Source of the DNA: Lepraria neglecta
Lineage: Eukaryota > Ascomycota > Lecanoromycetes > Lecanorales > Stereocaulaceae
Length of the DNA stretch: 64,000 nt
Direction: 5' to 3'
Assembly (NCBI GenBank): GCA_033220425.1
Contig: CM065648.1
Coordinates: 3,534,001 to 3,598,000 of the forward strand
The notes under the pieces were generated by a model. That model was not told the origin of the DNA. It saw nothing but the letters and a program-made list of their open reading frames with translations, and made no database searches. Below, piece after piece: positions 54,201-64,000 of this stretch (position 1 is its first letter; each line of letters starts with the position of its first letter). A program made the position numbers and the translations under genes.

Positions 54201-55336
54201 GGTGGGGAACATTGCGTCGCAGTGTCTGTATATGAAACGGCTAGCTGCTTTCGAGGCAAGCTGGTAGGGGCGTCTTTAATAGTCACAGAGGCCCGGCTGG
54301 AGCTTCGGTCGTGAAAACCCATCACCTTTCTGGCCTTTTCATCTTCAGAGTAGCGCCTTGAGGGCTGATCTTCTTCTGGAAATGCGTTCGGCCACCTCAT
54401 AGCACGGTGATACTCGTCGTCGTCCTCGTCATCTTCATCATCATCACCAAGCTCGAGTTCTTCAGCCAAACTCAGGCCACCCACCTGTGACCCTCCCGGT
54501 CTACGTAGACCATTCACTCTCGAATCTCGTATCGAATCTCGGAAATTGGTGGCTTCCTTGTCCTCGTATATATCATCCAAACTTCTATTACTTTGACGCG
54601 AGCCAGTCCGAGCGCCAAAGTTGTCGTTGCCCACATCCGCACCTGGCTGGTTCTGGGCTATGTTCTGCGCATCCATCGCAGCAGCCATGGTCTTGAGATG
54701 CTCTTCCAGCACATGGTTCTTGCCTTCCAGCTTGCGATTCTTGTCCTCCAAATCCCGTCTGTCTTTCTCCCAGAGAGTATGACTTCTATCGGCATCTTCT
54801 TTCTGTGCGCGAACCTTTTTCTTCGAGTCCTCCAAGCGTTTCCGAGTATCTGCAACACTGTCGATCGCATTGTTTCTTTCTCTCACGGTATTTTCAAACT
54901 CTTGTAGCATATCACGTTCGAGTGACTGCATCTGAAATTTGACGGACTTTACTTCTGCTTTTTGAGTGGTCGCGTCCTCTGTCAATCGCTCGTTCTCAGA
55001 CCGTGTTTGGTGTAGCGATTCCTCCAGGGTCTGAACAAGGGCGTCTTTACTCTCGAGCTCTTTCTTCAATGAGTGTATCTGGGAGACGAGGGACATATCC
55101 AAGTTTTGAGTGAGTCTTCGAGGATCGCGGACCGAGTATCTTTCATCTCCAGCATCATTCGCTGGGAAATAGGAATCCTCTCCAGGCGGGAATTGTGCAG
55201 AGTAGTTGGAGTATGGAGAAGATGAAGCTTGCCGTGATGACCCTCCTGAAAGTGCTCTGGATGGAGTTTGATATGGTGTGTCCGAAGGAGTCGGCAAAGA
55301 TTGCCCCGCGAAGGGGTAGCCATTGTCGAGGGCCAT
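51294..55336 (-). CDS. apsA: ApsA/Num1-like nuclear-migration protein (Mcp5-type PH)
   Basis: Two exons (55336-52294, 52243-51294; intron 50 nt) give 1330 aa. After a disordered N-terminus comes a long coiled coil (about 88-225; LDMSLVSQIHSLKKELESKD, LEESLHQTRSENERLTEDAT, LEGKNHVLEEHLKTMAAAMD). A very long Ser/Pro-rich disordered middle with an acidic patch (DDDEDDEDDDEYH) follows. The C-terminal Mcp5/Num1-type PH domain (about 955-1085) includes QTMVGEWMWKYVRKRTSFGV, KRWVWLAPYENAVIWSSKQP, the splice junction, TIQSVLDVKDDTPLP, and SILILTPERALKFTATSRDR with the closing HYIWLTALSFLSH helix. Such proteins tether dynein to the plasma membrane via PI(4,5)P2 and guide nuclei; loss in Aspergillus gives anucleate sterigmata. 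The tail after PH is disordered. No anomaly. Confidence 0.92.
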
Positions 55337-57207
55337 GTTTTAAGGTACAACCTCAAAGCTGGTCCTTATGCCTTTTGCCACCGGTGCTGGCTAACAGCGC
55401 CCTGCCTCCGCCAATGGAGAGCCCTTATGCAGTCGAATCTCTCGTCCAGACACAACGAGGATCCGGAGCCGTAGGAGGTTCATAAAGCGCTTCGTTGACT
55501 GCGTAATAAGTGGTGTTGGTGAGGGCCTGCCGTCCTGAAATCAGATACGATGTTGTAAATCCTGCGAGGCCAACTGAAATGAATGTAAGGTGCGCGAAGC
55601 GCTCGTGCTCTTTGTATGTACAGTAAATACTGTGTCCAACGTCAGTCTATCCTGTACAATGGATCGCAAAGCCGTCTTGAGCACAGCCTCATTAAGCCGG
55701 CACGCGTTTCGCGTATATTAAAGACCGAATTGTAGGCATTGGACGTGATTGGGAAAAAAGCGTACCTAAGATAGATACAGCAAGACAACCAAACTCCTAG
55801 CAGTCAATAATATTCTACCAACTCCTTGCGCGCATATCGAATGCTCCGCCACTCACGTCGACGTAGATGATGAAGCTGAGTCCCAGCAGCCTCTCCCTAT
55901 CTTCCTGGGCAAGAGCGATATTGGCAATAATGACATGGGGTCCCACGGAAGGAAGCATGAACCTCCTCCCCTCACGAGTCGATCATTAAGCCGGGGCCAG
56001 GGGGAGCGTGCTAGGGGAATAGCTGCCGGAGACGAAGCAAGAGCAAGGGCCATTTTCTGGCGTATGGCAGCACTTGTCACATACAGGGGATGGGAATTAA
56101 TGTGAAATAATGAGGAGAGTTAATCTCCGTTGGTACAAGTGCGAAATCGTGGGCAGGAACTTTCTTCGAAGCCGCAAGTGCTTCCGGAAAGTGATCATCG
56201 GCTGGCCCAGAACCCCTCGAGCCGTTCAACGCGAATTGTCGCCAAGGATATTTGTGATTGAACGCTATCGTTCCGGGGAACTGGTTCCTGATTAAAATTC
56301 CTTCGTTGGTCAATTTTGCTCGTTTCAGCCATCAAAGCCCTCGGACTTTTTAACGATGAATGTACAGGGCGCACCATGTGCATGTGCATGGCTTGCTGCA
56401 TTGTTGCCCGAGACATGTGGTCAGCGACCATGTAATTGCCCAAGATTCAATAATATCTTGCTTACAAAATTTGGCTCAATCCCAGGGCAAGCTCCAAGGA
56501 TGAGTGGCAGTCCTTGCAGTGCAGACCCCGAAATTCAGAGCTCAAAAGCAACGAAAAGCGAACATTCGGTCTGCCTGGTGAACTATTCTTGCATCGTATC
56601 CTTCCGCAAGGATCCCATGTTCTCTGAGCTTTCTGACCCCTAGACCGGCAAATCCCTGGGGCCAAAGACCAAGGCCTAGCTGTTCCAACATCAACTGGAA
56701 AGCAACAGCATCTTGGAGCACACCGTGCCCCTTGTAAGAAGCTCTTGATACCAATCCTTTTCGTACCCTGAAACCTCTAGTGAAGCATCTAAGACTTCAA
56801 AGGTTCAAGAATAGGACTCTTTAAGTATTGGGGCAAGAGGCTACTTTATCGTTCGTTAAATCCAAGCGCTCCAGTGGCATGTCTATAGCCAGCCGTCCCA
56901 ATTCGGCAATATGTACAACAGCATCAAAATGGCAGCAGCATGGGTGGCGACTACCCATTCAACCGAGAATGACATCGCCAGATGCAGGAACAACGATTCA
57001 TACTTTCTGCGGGGTACTTTGCGCCTGCCTCCGTGACTGGAGAACAAGCCAGATATTTCATCAATTGCTAATGCTTCTGTCTATACAACAAACTACTTTC
57101 AGCACATTGCTAACATCATCCACCTCTCAATCACAAGCGCAGCAGACTACTTCCGGCACATTGCTAACATCATCCATCTCTCGACCACAAGCACGTAAGT
57201 TGGCACA
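55337..57207. other. Intergenic (1.9 kb), no gene seen
   Basis: It contains the ApsA upstream region and the leader of the HAD gene, which holds a 54-bp-period repeat. Open frames at 56077-56443 and 56462-56754 (minus) look like chance. No RNA gene was seen. Confidence 0.45.
57093..57192 (+). repeat. Tandem duplication in 5' leader of the HAD gene
   Basis: Two ~46-bp copies (57093-57138, 57147-57192) share CACATTGCTAACATCATCCA with a period of 54 bp and a few mismatches. They lie 16-115 bp before the start codon. Each carries a GCTAAC branch-point-like motif. Confidence 0.85.
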
Positions 57208-58087
57208 ATGAGCACAGGCAGCCAAAAGCCTCAGCCCAAAGCGCTCTTCTTCGATGCAAGCCCAACCGTCCATCGCCCAAACCCCAAGCCTAACATTTCC
57301 ACAGGTCTTCGGCACAGTCGTCGACTGGCGCACAACAGTAACCAACCACCTCTCTACCAAATCCTTCGAAAAACTCAACGCCGCCTCCTCCTCAATCGGT
57401 ATGCCCACCCGCCTAGCCTGCGCAGGGATCTCCTGGCCGGACTTCGCCCAAGAATGGCGTACCAGCTACTACGAATTCACCCGCGCTCAAGCAAACCGTC
57501 ACGGCAAAGATCCCATAGCTTTCAAAACGGTCGACGACCACCATCACGACTCGCTCAAGGAGCTCTTAGTCAAGCATGAAATCGACCACCTCTGGACTGA
57601 TGAAGAGGTGCTGGAGATAAGTCGTATATGGCACAAACTCGATGGCTGGTCGGACTCCACTGGCGGATTGCAAGCTCTAAGGAATAGAGGTTTCATAGTC
57701 ACCACCCTCTCCAACGGCAACCTCTCCCTCCTCACCGACATGAAGATCCACGCGAAGCTCAACTGGTCTTACGTCTTCTCCGCCGAGCGCTTCGGTGCCT
57801 ACAAACCCCATCCCTCCGTATACTTGGGCGCTTGCAAGGAGCTAGGGTTGCAGCCGGGGCAATGTGCGATGGTGGCCGCGCATCTTGGAGATTTGGGGGC
57901 GGCGAAAAACTGTGGGTTGCAGACTATTTATATTGAGCGGCCTGAGGAGGAGTCGTGGGATGTTGAAAAGGTGCGGGAGGCGAAGAGGAAGGGTTGGGTT
58001 GATATGTGGGTGGATTCAGAGGAGGACTTTGTTGGGGGTGGGATTCTGGAGGTCAACAGGAAATTTGAGGTTGGGACTCCTTTGTAG
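57208..58087 (+). CDS. Haloacid dehalogenase-type HAD hydrolase (type II)
   Basis: Exons 57208-57255 and 57305-58087 give 276 aa. They are joined across a 49-nt intron that begins with GC (GCAAGC) and ends TTTCCACAG. The junction gives KALFFDVFGTVVDWRTTV, the HAD motif I (D-x-F-G-T) expected exactly here. Motif II is TTLSNGN, motif III the Lys of FGAYKPHPSVY, and motif IV the Asp-bearing MVAAHLGDLGAAKNCG, as in type II 2-haloacid dehalogenases (LHxDH). These hydrolyse (S)-2-haloacids in bacteria; fungal members are often of unknown substrate. The protein is cytosolic with a complete cap domain (EWRTSYYEFTRAQANRHGKD). The only irregularity is the GC donor. Confidence 0.9.
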
Positions 58088-59497
58088 AGCGGATTAGAGA
58101 AGGTTCATGGTTTAGTTTTCGCGGGAAGCAGACGGTACCTATGGTGTTGGAGCTTCGTACTTGAAGCTATGCGTATAGATTAATGATGGAGGCCAAAGAC
58201 CCATCTTCGTCCAGTATTCAATGAAGAGCATCCTTATTCAATCCTGAGTCCTTAGCAACAATCCAGTCTGGAAACGCTTTTTAAACATACCCGAAAAGCA
58301 TCTTAAGTGTCCAGATGCTTTACAATCGAATTATGCAGACACAGGCAAACCTGGTTCGCGACCCTCAAGTAATCTTTCGACAGGGGCAAAGACACGGGAG
58401 GTGTAGGAAACGGATTTGAGAACACGGCGTGTAAGGGTGATGGGGCACAGTGCACATAGTTAAGCAAAATTGTCTTAGCTACGGGGTATATTGCATGAGT
58501 TTGCGAGTGGTGTGAGTGGGAATGGTGGAAGAAGCTTGGACCTAGGAGTATCTCGGCTATGGAAGGATATCCTCACCATTGACCCCCATGTGTAGTGCAT
58601 GAATTTGCGAACGGTGGGGCAGCAGTGCTGAAGATACAATACGCAGTGCTTGAACATGAAGGCATGCTATGTGGGAACGGCAGAGGCATCGTGGACGTGA
58701 TAGCACCCCCATGGGCAAGAGTTTATGAAAATGCCTGCCATTAGTATATGCTGGGTAGATCTTTATGCGCTTGAATGAAATTCCAGCACGAGTGTGGCAG
58801 TCTGAACGTGGTCAGCAGCCAGAAAAGACCCTTTCATCTCAAAAGTTGCACTGGTCATGGATTTAGGGGGAAGGAAAGCTTCAAGCTTCGAAAGTCAATG
58901 ACGGTACGAAATCTAGAATTTCGCCTTTTCAGTAAGGCAGTCTTGGGTATCTTCTCAGCAACCAACCCCGTAATCGAAGGATCTTGAACGCATGATGAAC
59001 GAGATATGCCGCCTCTTGAACGCGTCGAAGAATCATGTAGCCGAGAATTCTGTCCTGATCGCCTTTGCGCCGCCCCTACATTACTCCAGATGCACCTTGC
59101 ATGTATATATAGGACCTCTCGATGTAGCTCCCTGAGACATTGCCGCCGATGATCATGCGAGACCGTGTGGATCAATATTAAAGTATGTCATTGCAGTTGG
59201 TCGTGATGAGCCGTTGCCTTTCTATCTTGTCCTCCAGTCCGGGCATAAGAGGGGGAGGGCGGCTGTATACACGTGGATTTGAATCTTTGTACACTAAAAA
59301 TAATGAAAAAGATGGCCCGGTCGAGTGATGATGTTAATGTCGAAAGAGCAAGGCCCGAAATTGAATGCGGGATTCGGATCAACCAGTCGAGCGGATGAAG
59401 GCTTGGGGATACAGCACTTTGCTTAACAGGTAGGGCCCGGGTAGGCATTGTGTAGTATGGGTCTGTGTTTATGCAAGGGCATACCGGACTATTCCAC
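58088..59497. other. Intergenic (1.4 kb), no gene seen
   Basis: This is the 3' flank shared by the HAD and rasB genes. Two related stretches near 58493-58520 and 58590-58625 (TGCATGAGTTTGCGA / TGCATGAATTTGCGA) form a small direct repeat. No coding region or RNA gene was recognised. Confidence 0.5.
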
Positions 59498-60276
59498 TTA
59501 TAAGATGACACACTTGATTTTCTTTTCCCGGGTTGAATCTCGTGGAGCGCGGTGTTTCTTGCGATCTCCGAGATCTGACATGCCGGTAGGCCCACTTCTG
59601 GCATGATTGGTACCGGTCCTCGTAAGCTGCGTGTCCAGGCGCTGCTTCCGCAGTGACCGGACAACCTCGTAGAATGCCTTCTCTACGTTGATGCAGTTCT
59701 TCGCTGATGCTTCCACAAAGTCACAGCCCATCTCTTTTGCTAATGCGCTGCCTTCTTGTGTAGAAACTTCGCGTTCTGTCACCCTATCGCTCTTGTTGCC
59801 CACCAGCATGACAGGTGCTTGAGACCCACCCATCATCATGAGTTGTGAAGTTGGTGACGAGAGGTAGCCACCGGCTGTAGGAGAGCCTGCGCTCGAAGAC
59901 TCCTTGACTCTTTGAATTTGGTTGTGAAATCTTCGTATGCGCGTGAAGGATGATCGAGAGGTGATGCTGTATACCAGGACGAATCCTTCGCCGTCTCTGA
60001 TCCATTGGTCTCTCAAGGCTGTGTATTCCTCCTGGCCTGCCGTGTCCAGCACTTCCAGCATGCAGGATTGTGCGTCGATGACGACTTGTTTTCGGTATGA
60101 ATCTTCGATGGTGGGATCGTAGGTTTCGACGAAGTGGTTCAGGCAAAGCTAGAACGCCGTCAGATGTAATTCATGAGGTCGGGAGGAAAGATTCGCACTT
60201 GTATCGTCAAGGCAGTCTTGCCTACCCCTCCATCCCCAAGCACCACCAATTTATACAACGTCATTTTCCCCGCCAT
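59498..60276 (-). CDS. rasB: Ras-family GTPase, rasB/RAS-2 type
   Basis: Exons 60276-60199 and 60148-59498 (intron 50 nt) give 242 aa. The G1 loop GDGGVGKTALT, effector region ETYDPTIEDSYRKQ, G3 DTAGQEEYTALRDQ, G4 GNKSD and G5 EASAKN are complete. A fungal-specific insert of about 30 residues (ESSSAGSPTAGGYLSSPTSQ and following) lies between switch II and G4, as in Aspergillus RasB/Neurospora RAS-2. The protein ends with a basic stretch and the prenylation box CVIL, whose final Leu suggests geranylgeranylation. It regulates polarity, hyphal growth and conidiation at the plasma membrane. Start: MAGKMTLYKLVVLGDGG. No anomalies. Confidence 0.95.
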
Positions 60277-60844
60277 CTTGGGCTGCAGTAGCGAGACCTA
60301 GTTACTGGGAGCCAATGGAATGTCGGAATGTCACCTCAGCGAGGTTCCGTGGTGTAAATGCTCAGCGCAAGAGCTAGTATCCAAACGTAGATTTCGAATA
60401 GAAATTTTGTGAAGGGCTAAAGGCGGTGAATGCGATCCTTCGTGGGTTGAGCAGCCTCCAGAGGGCTTGTGGCCTTATGTAGAGCAAAGTCTCGACCGTT
60501 GGATAACAGCTACGGCCGTATGTGATTTCAAGGGCCAATTCCAAATCAATGGATCGGTCCAAAGCAGTAATAAGGAGCGAGTGTCTCCGTGTGTATGTAA
60601 GGTGAGCCACAGATGAGGGCCTCGGTAGGATTTTGCTGCACTGAACGGACAGTCGAGCTGCAGAGCGGCAGATGCGTGTATATTCAATTGGTCTGCTTGG
60701 TGCCACAACCTGTGTGCTTCCAGCTGGTGCAGAGTTGGGTTGGAGGATCGTGCACGAGACCAGTCCGGCGGTAAGGCGTAGAAGAGTAATGAGCAATGGG
60801 GTGGGACAAGGGCAATAATAGCGGTGGTGTGGGTGTGATATACA

Positions 60845-60974
60845 AGTAGTAGTAGTAGTAGCAGTAGTAGCAGTAGTAGCAGTAGTAGTAGTAGTAGTAG
60901 CAGTAGTAGCAGTAGTAGCAGTAGTAGCAGTAGTAGCAGTAGTAGCAGTAGTAGCAGTAGTAGCAGTAGTAGTA
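60845..60974. repeat. (AGT/AGC)n imperfect trinucleotide microsatellite
   Basis: About 43 triplets alternating AGT and AGC lie some 570 bp upstream of the rasB start codon, in its promoter region. On the minus strand it gives an artefactual poly-Leu frame. Confidence 0.95.
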
Positions 60975-63900
60975 TTGAAGGTTTGGATATTATCAAATTG
61001 TGGAGAACAAAAGTTTGGGTCAGTGGTCTGTGCTGATTAGAGCGGTCACGAAACAAAAAAAGCTTTGTTGTGAAGCCCTTCCCGGGTCTTGACAAAGACT
61101 TAGACCACGCGATCAGCAAGTGGATTTTGAACCACAGGCTGATTTCCTGGATCACCAACTGGGCAGCCACTCAGTGTTCATCTCATATAATCGTCTTACA
61201 GGGGTAAAAGCGGGTCAGCAAGGCAGACGTGGAGGAATTTGACACCACTTCAACGTTCCGCTTCCTGCATAACCCACAAATGTATTGAATAATACGGATG
61301 AGGTAAGTTGGGTGGTGTTGCGGGGCTCGAAGAGCTCGAATTACAGAACAGCGGAATTACAGAAGAAGCTATTTTACGCCTTGCCCTAGGCTATCGGGTT
61401 CACAGTTCCACCTTCATGGTTGTTCATGGACTAGGCCCCTCCCTGTGGGTGGTGTTGGCTTTGGTGTCAACTTCTAACTTCCCAAACTACGACGCCAATA
61501 AACGACTCAAGCACTAAAGAGGATGTGGCATGCTCCTAGGGACTCATTCGGAGCGCCAATTCGCCACAACATCCCTTTCTCTACTACTAGCACCTCATGG
61601 CATGGCTGTAAAGGTAAATTGACAGTTCAAAGTGGAGAGCAGCGTCGTCGTCACCACTTTCGGAAAAAACATCTACCCGAGCTTCGCACACAAGGGAAAT
61701 AGTCGAAAAGCCCGCAGTTACATTGATTATCTCTCGCTAGCACTATTTGCTGCAACTGAGACAATAATGTGGCTTACTACGAAGATTACAATCGACGTTA
61801 TCAGATTCGAAGGGTACGTATCTTCACAAGCCTGACGCGATTTGAATGACAGCCCCACGCATAGCGTTTCCCCTGACTACGTGCTATCATATCAGTCGCC
61901 TATCTGCCTGCAACGGCAGTCACAATCACCCTGACGCAGCTGTACATACATAGGGTTGCGGCAACTCTAGACACCGCTAGTGGGGTTCCAAATTGAAATG
62001 GTCTTCAAGTGGTCTGTTTCTGGCGTGTGGAGAGCATGTCAGGAATTTACATCCTGCTAGCTTCCTTCTTTCGACAAGATTGGCATGGCAGGCTCACGGC
62101 AAGGCTCGTGGAAGCGAGCCCTTTCTGGCTAAACCGCTGCCGCCGGGGTCGCCAGAAACGTCGCTACGGCAAGCCTCCGAAGGGCCGGATCTCAGATCTC
62201 AGAAGTCTGTCATTGGGCAAGTGAGATCACTTTCACGGTAAGTCGCGGTTGCAGCAGTCACAACAATTCAAGCCCAAAAACATGATAGCTGTTGGCTTCC
62301 TAATCATGCCAACATCAAGTCGAGTGCATTACAGAAAGGTGTCACAAGACCATCTACAGTTGTCGTTCATTCTGCTTGTGTGCCACAATTGCCTTATAAC
62401 TCGCCACGCACTCTGTTTCAATATTCACGATCTCCTGAAACTAAAGTTGTTTTTTATGTGAACCAACCCTGCAGAGAGCCTTGTCGAGCATGCGTGCGGG
62501 CAAGCTTATCAAGCTTACACGTGTCTGACTGCGGTGATTATCGTAGCCGTCGGGCCTCTCCCGTGGTGGACTTCCTGCAGATCATCGATTGTGGTGGTCG
62601 AAAAGGTGCAGCGCCGCATCCTCAGCTTCATGTTACAGTGTGTCAGCCTCGGCTATCAGAATAGACGTCGTGAGGGCAGCTTCTGATGTTGTAGGGTTTT
62701 TACAACGCCTCAAGAATGGCATTTGAGCCTCAGGGATTCTTTCTATGCCTTACGTGGCTCGGATGAAAACTCACCGAGGAGAGCGAGGGCCGCCCAGCAC
62801 GAGAGCTCATTCTGTGACATTCCATCTCGCTAACAATTCCCTACTTTGAATTGCTCCTTTGGGATGAGAACAGCTCGGGAAGACACGTACACCTACGGCA
62901 CACAGTAGAGGGCGAAAGCATCGAGAAAGCCACCGCAGGTGATAAGGAATGGAACAGATCAATCCGGACTACGTTCCGTCAGTTGGGTCCTTGATGGGAA
63001 GCCAAATGGATGCGCTCTTGATAGCAGTGCAATTTCTACCACAACGTAGTCGAACGCCCGATCTTTGCTTTATCCTCTATCGTTAAGCAGACGAAGAGGA
63101 CCGACCTATAGCCTCACATAGATATCCCATTTGCGGGTTGAAGGAGCAGAGCATGATCATAGACCACAAGGGACACGGGGAGCACCCTCAAGCTACACAA
63201 CGCTGTTAATGGTGCAAACCGTGAAGTTTAAAAGGCAAACTGCACTACGAACTGTTTATTGACAGTTCACAGTGCATTTTAAAGTCAAATAGTTTAACAA
63301 TATAAGTGCGAAATTGAAGCTCCCGACTGGCGGCTAGGCTTGGCGCGTCATCAAGTACTTGCTGCCCTTCCTGTATCTGTCTTCTCTCCTTAGATATGTT
63401 CTCCTAGTCATAATACACCTCTATTGATTCGCTCTGGGCAGGCCCCTGACAACCGATCTCGACACGCAAAGCTCCCAAATATACGGTTACCGTAGTTTTT
63501 AGAGTTAAATATATCTTCTTATACGCTAATCCGAATAGGCCGAGTACTATATCTTACCACTCTAGTATAGTCGCCTCTTTATTTACTAAGAGCTTCCTCT
63601 GCTATTAATAAGGAAAGAGGCTCTTTATAAAGTCTTTTGAATAGTATAGTTAGGTTGACAAATGCGGCTAGCCTGCGCTTATACCCGTCAATATCTACAA
63701 ATATCCTCGATCCGTTTCCTGTGTAGGCCCGAAAAAGAGGTACCGGCGTTCAAATGCTGTTCCGTAGAAACCGAAAATGCGAGGATCGGTAGCAATTCGT
63801 TCGAAATTAGTAGCCCGGTCCGGGCGCCAGGGCGTCGTCTGAGGGCGTCGTCATTGCTCGGGTGGGGATCACTTGGCTCTCCTGAGCGCCCGGAGGCCCC

Positions 63901-64000
63901 TAGAAGGTTGGTAGCCAGCACGGCGTACAGGTGGATCCCATTGCTGGCCCTTTCCTCTACATTCATAAACAAGTCAAGAACATTTTTTCCAGCGTTTCAA
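60975..64000. other. Right-end 3 kb without a supported gene
   Basis: Short frames at 61308, 61632, 61993 and 62380 (plus) have no domain or splice support. From about 63220 the sequence becomes AT-rich with a hairpin at 63227-63283 and an AT-rich tract at 63480-63660, consistent with RIP-decayed repeat DNA. The final 340 bp is GC-richer and has a 90-codon minus-strand frame that I do not support. Confidence 0.45.
63227..63283. repeat. Imperfect hairpin in AT-rich tract
   Basis: The left arm (63227-63255) contains TGCACTACGAACTGT and the right arm (63262-63283) ACAGTTCACAGTGCA; outer TTTAAA sequences also pair, with a bulge in the left arm. The loop is 6 nt. It may be a MITE fragment or transcription-related palindrome. 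Confidence 0.7.

Noticed and set aside
60475-61170. Minus-strand frame with a very long poly-leucine stretch (231 codons)
   Set aside because: It is an artefact of the AGT/AGC trinucleotide repeat. The flanking parts have no protein-like features and overlap the rasB upstream region.
63688-63966. Minus-strand frame of about 90 codons at the right edge
   Set aside because: No recognisable family, ends in AT-rich RIP-like sequence, and the 5' side is cut close to the window end, so it cannot be judged.

Overview
The window is nuclear DNA of a filamentous ascomycete (Pezizomycotina). Genes are close together on both strands and most contain 1-5 introns of about 45-65 nt with GT..AG ends and CTAAC/CTAAT-like branch sites. 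The predicted proteins are typical of this group: ApsA/Num1, a rasB-type Ras ending in CVIL, SLM1/RGC1-like, Rbd2 rhomboid, Mis14 and a Gaa1 subunit. I could not fix the genus. All exon boundaries were read by eye; in nearly every gene the joined exons give a length divisible by three and a continuous family-like protein.

Region 1 (1-29.6 kb) is a conserved housekeeping block. In order it holds a partial CRAL-TRIO protein, a HINT-type HIT hydrolase, a LACTB2-like metallo-beta-lactamase-fold hydrolase, a membrane-anchored J-protein, a conserved unknown, an SLM1-like BAR/PH protein, cytosolic threonyl-tRNA synthetase divergent from GAR1, a Sec14 protein, kinetochore Mis14/Nsl1, a short-chain dehydrogenase, Rbd2 rhomboid protease, an EFM5-like eEF1A methyltransferase, a YTP1-like membrane protein, a small stand-alone Prp3_C/DUF1115 protein, an F-box protein and GPI-transamidase subunit GAA1. 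These genes serve lipid transfer, translation, ribosome/rRNA modification, GPI anchoring and the cell cycle. I see no biosynthetic cluster.

Region 2 (29.6-39.7 kb) is a repeat-rich accessory island. It has a diverged ~700 bp direct repeat (29.86 and 36.34 kb) with RIP-like decay in one copy, two 86 bp repeats carrying Pol III B-box-like motifs, a solo-LTR-like element, inverted repeats and a helically spaced motif array. Two surface/secretory genes sit inside it: a signal peptide-Ser/Thr-rich-TM protein with an in-frame stop, and an apparently intact GT25-type glycosyltransferase.

Region 3 (39.7-64 kb) is sparser. It holds a coiled-coil unknown followed by a hexanucleotide repeat, a truncated gene remnant, a CorA-like transporter with a frame problem, two secreted proteins (one probably GPI-anchored), ApsA/Num1, a haloacid dehalogenase with a GC-AG intron, and rasB. 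The last ~3.7 kb holds no gene I can support. It contains AT-rich, RIP-like tracts and a hairpin.

I did not find a clear new multi-gene system. The most unusual signals are the repeat island, the 15-nt microexon that encodes the HIT active site, the tandem acceptor in GAA1 where the first AG would create an immediate stop, and the GC-AG intron.
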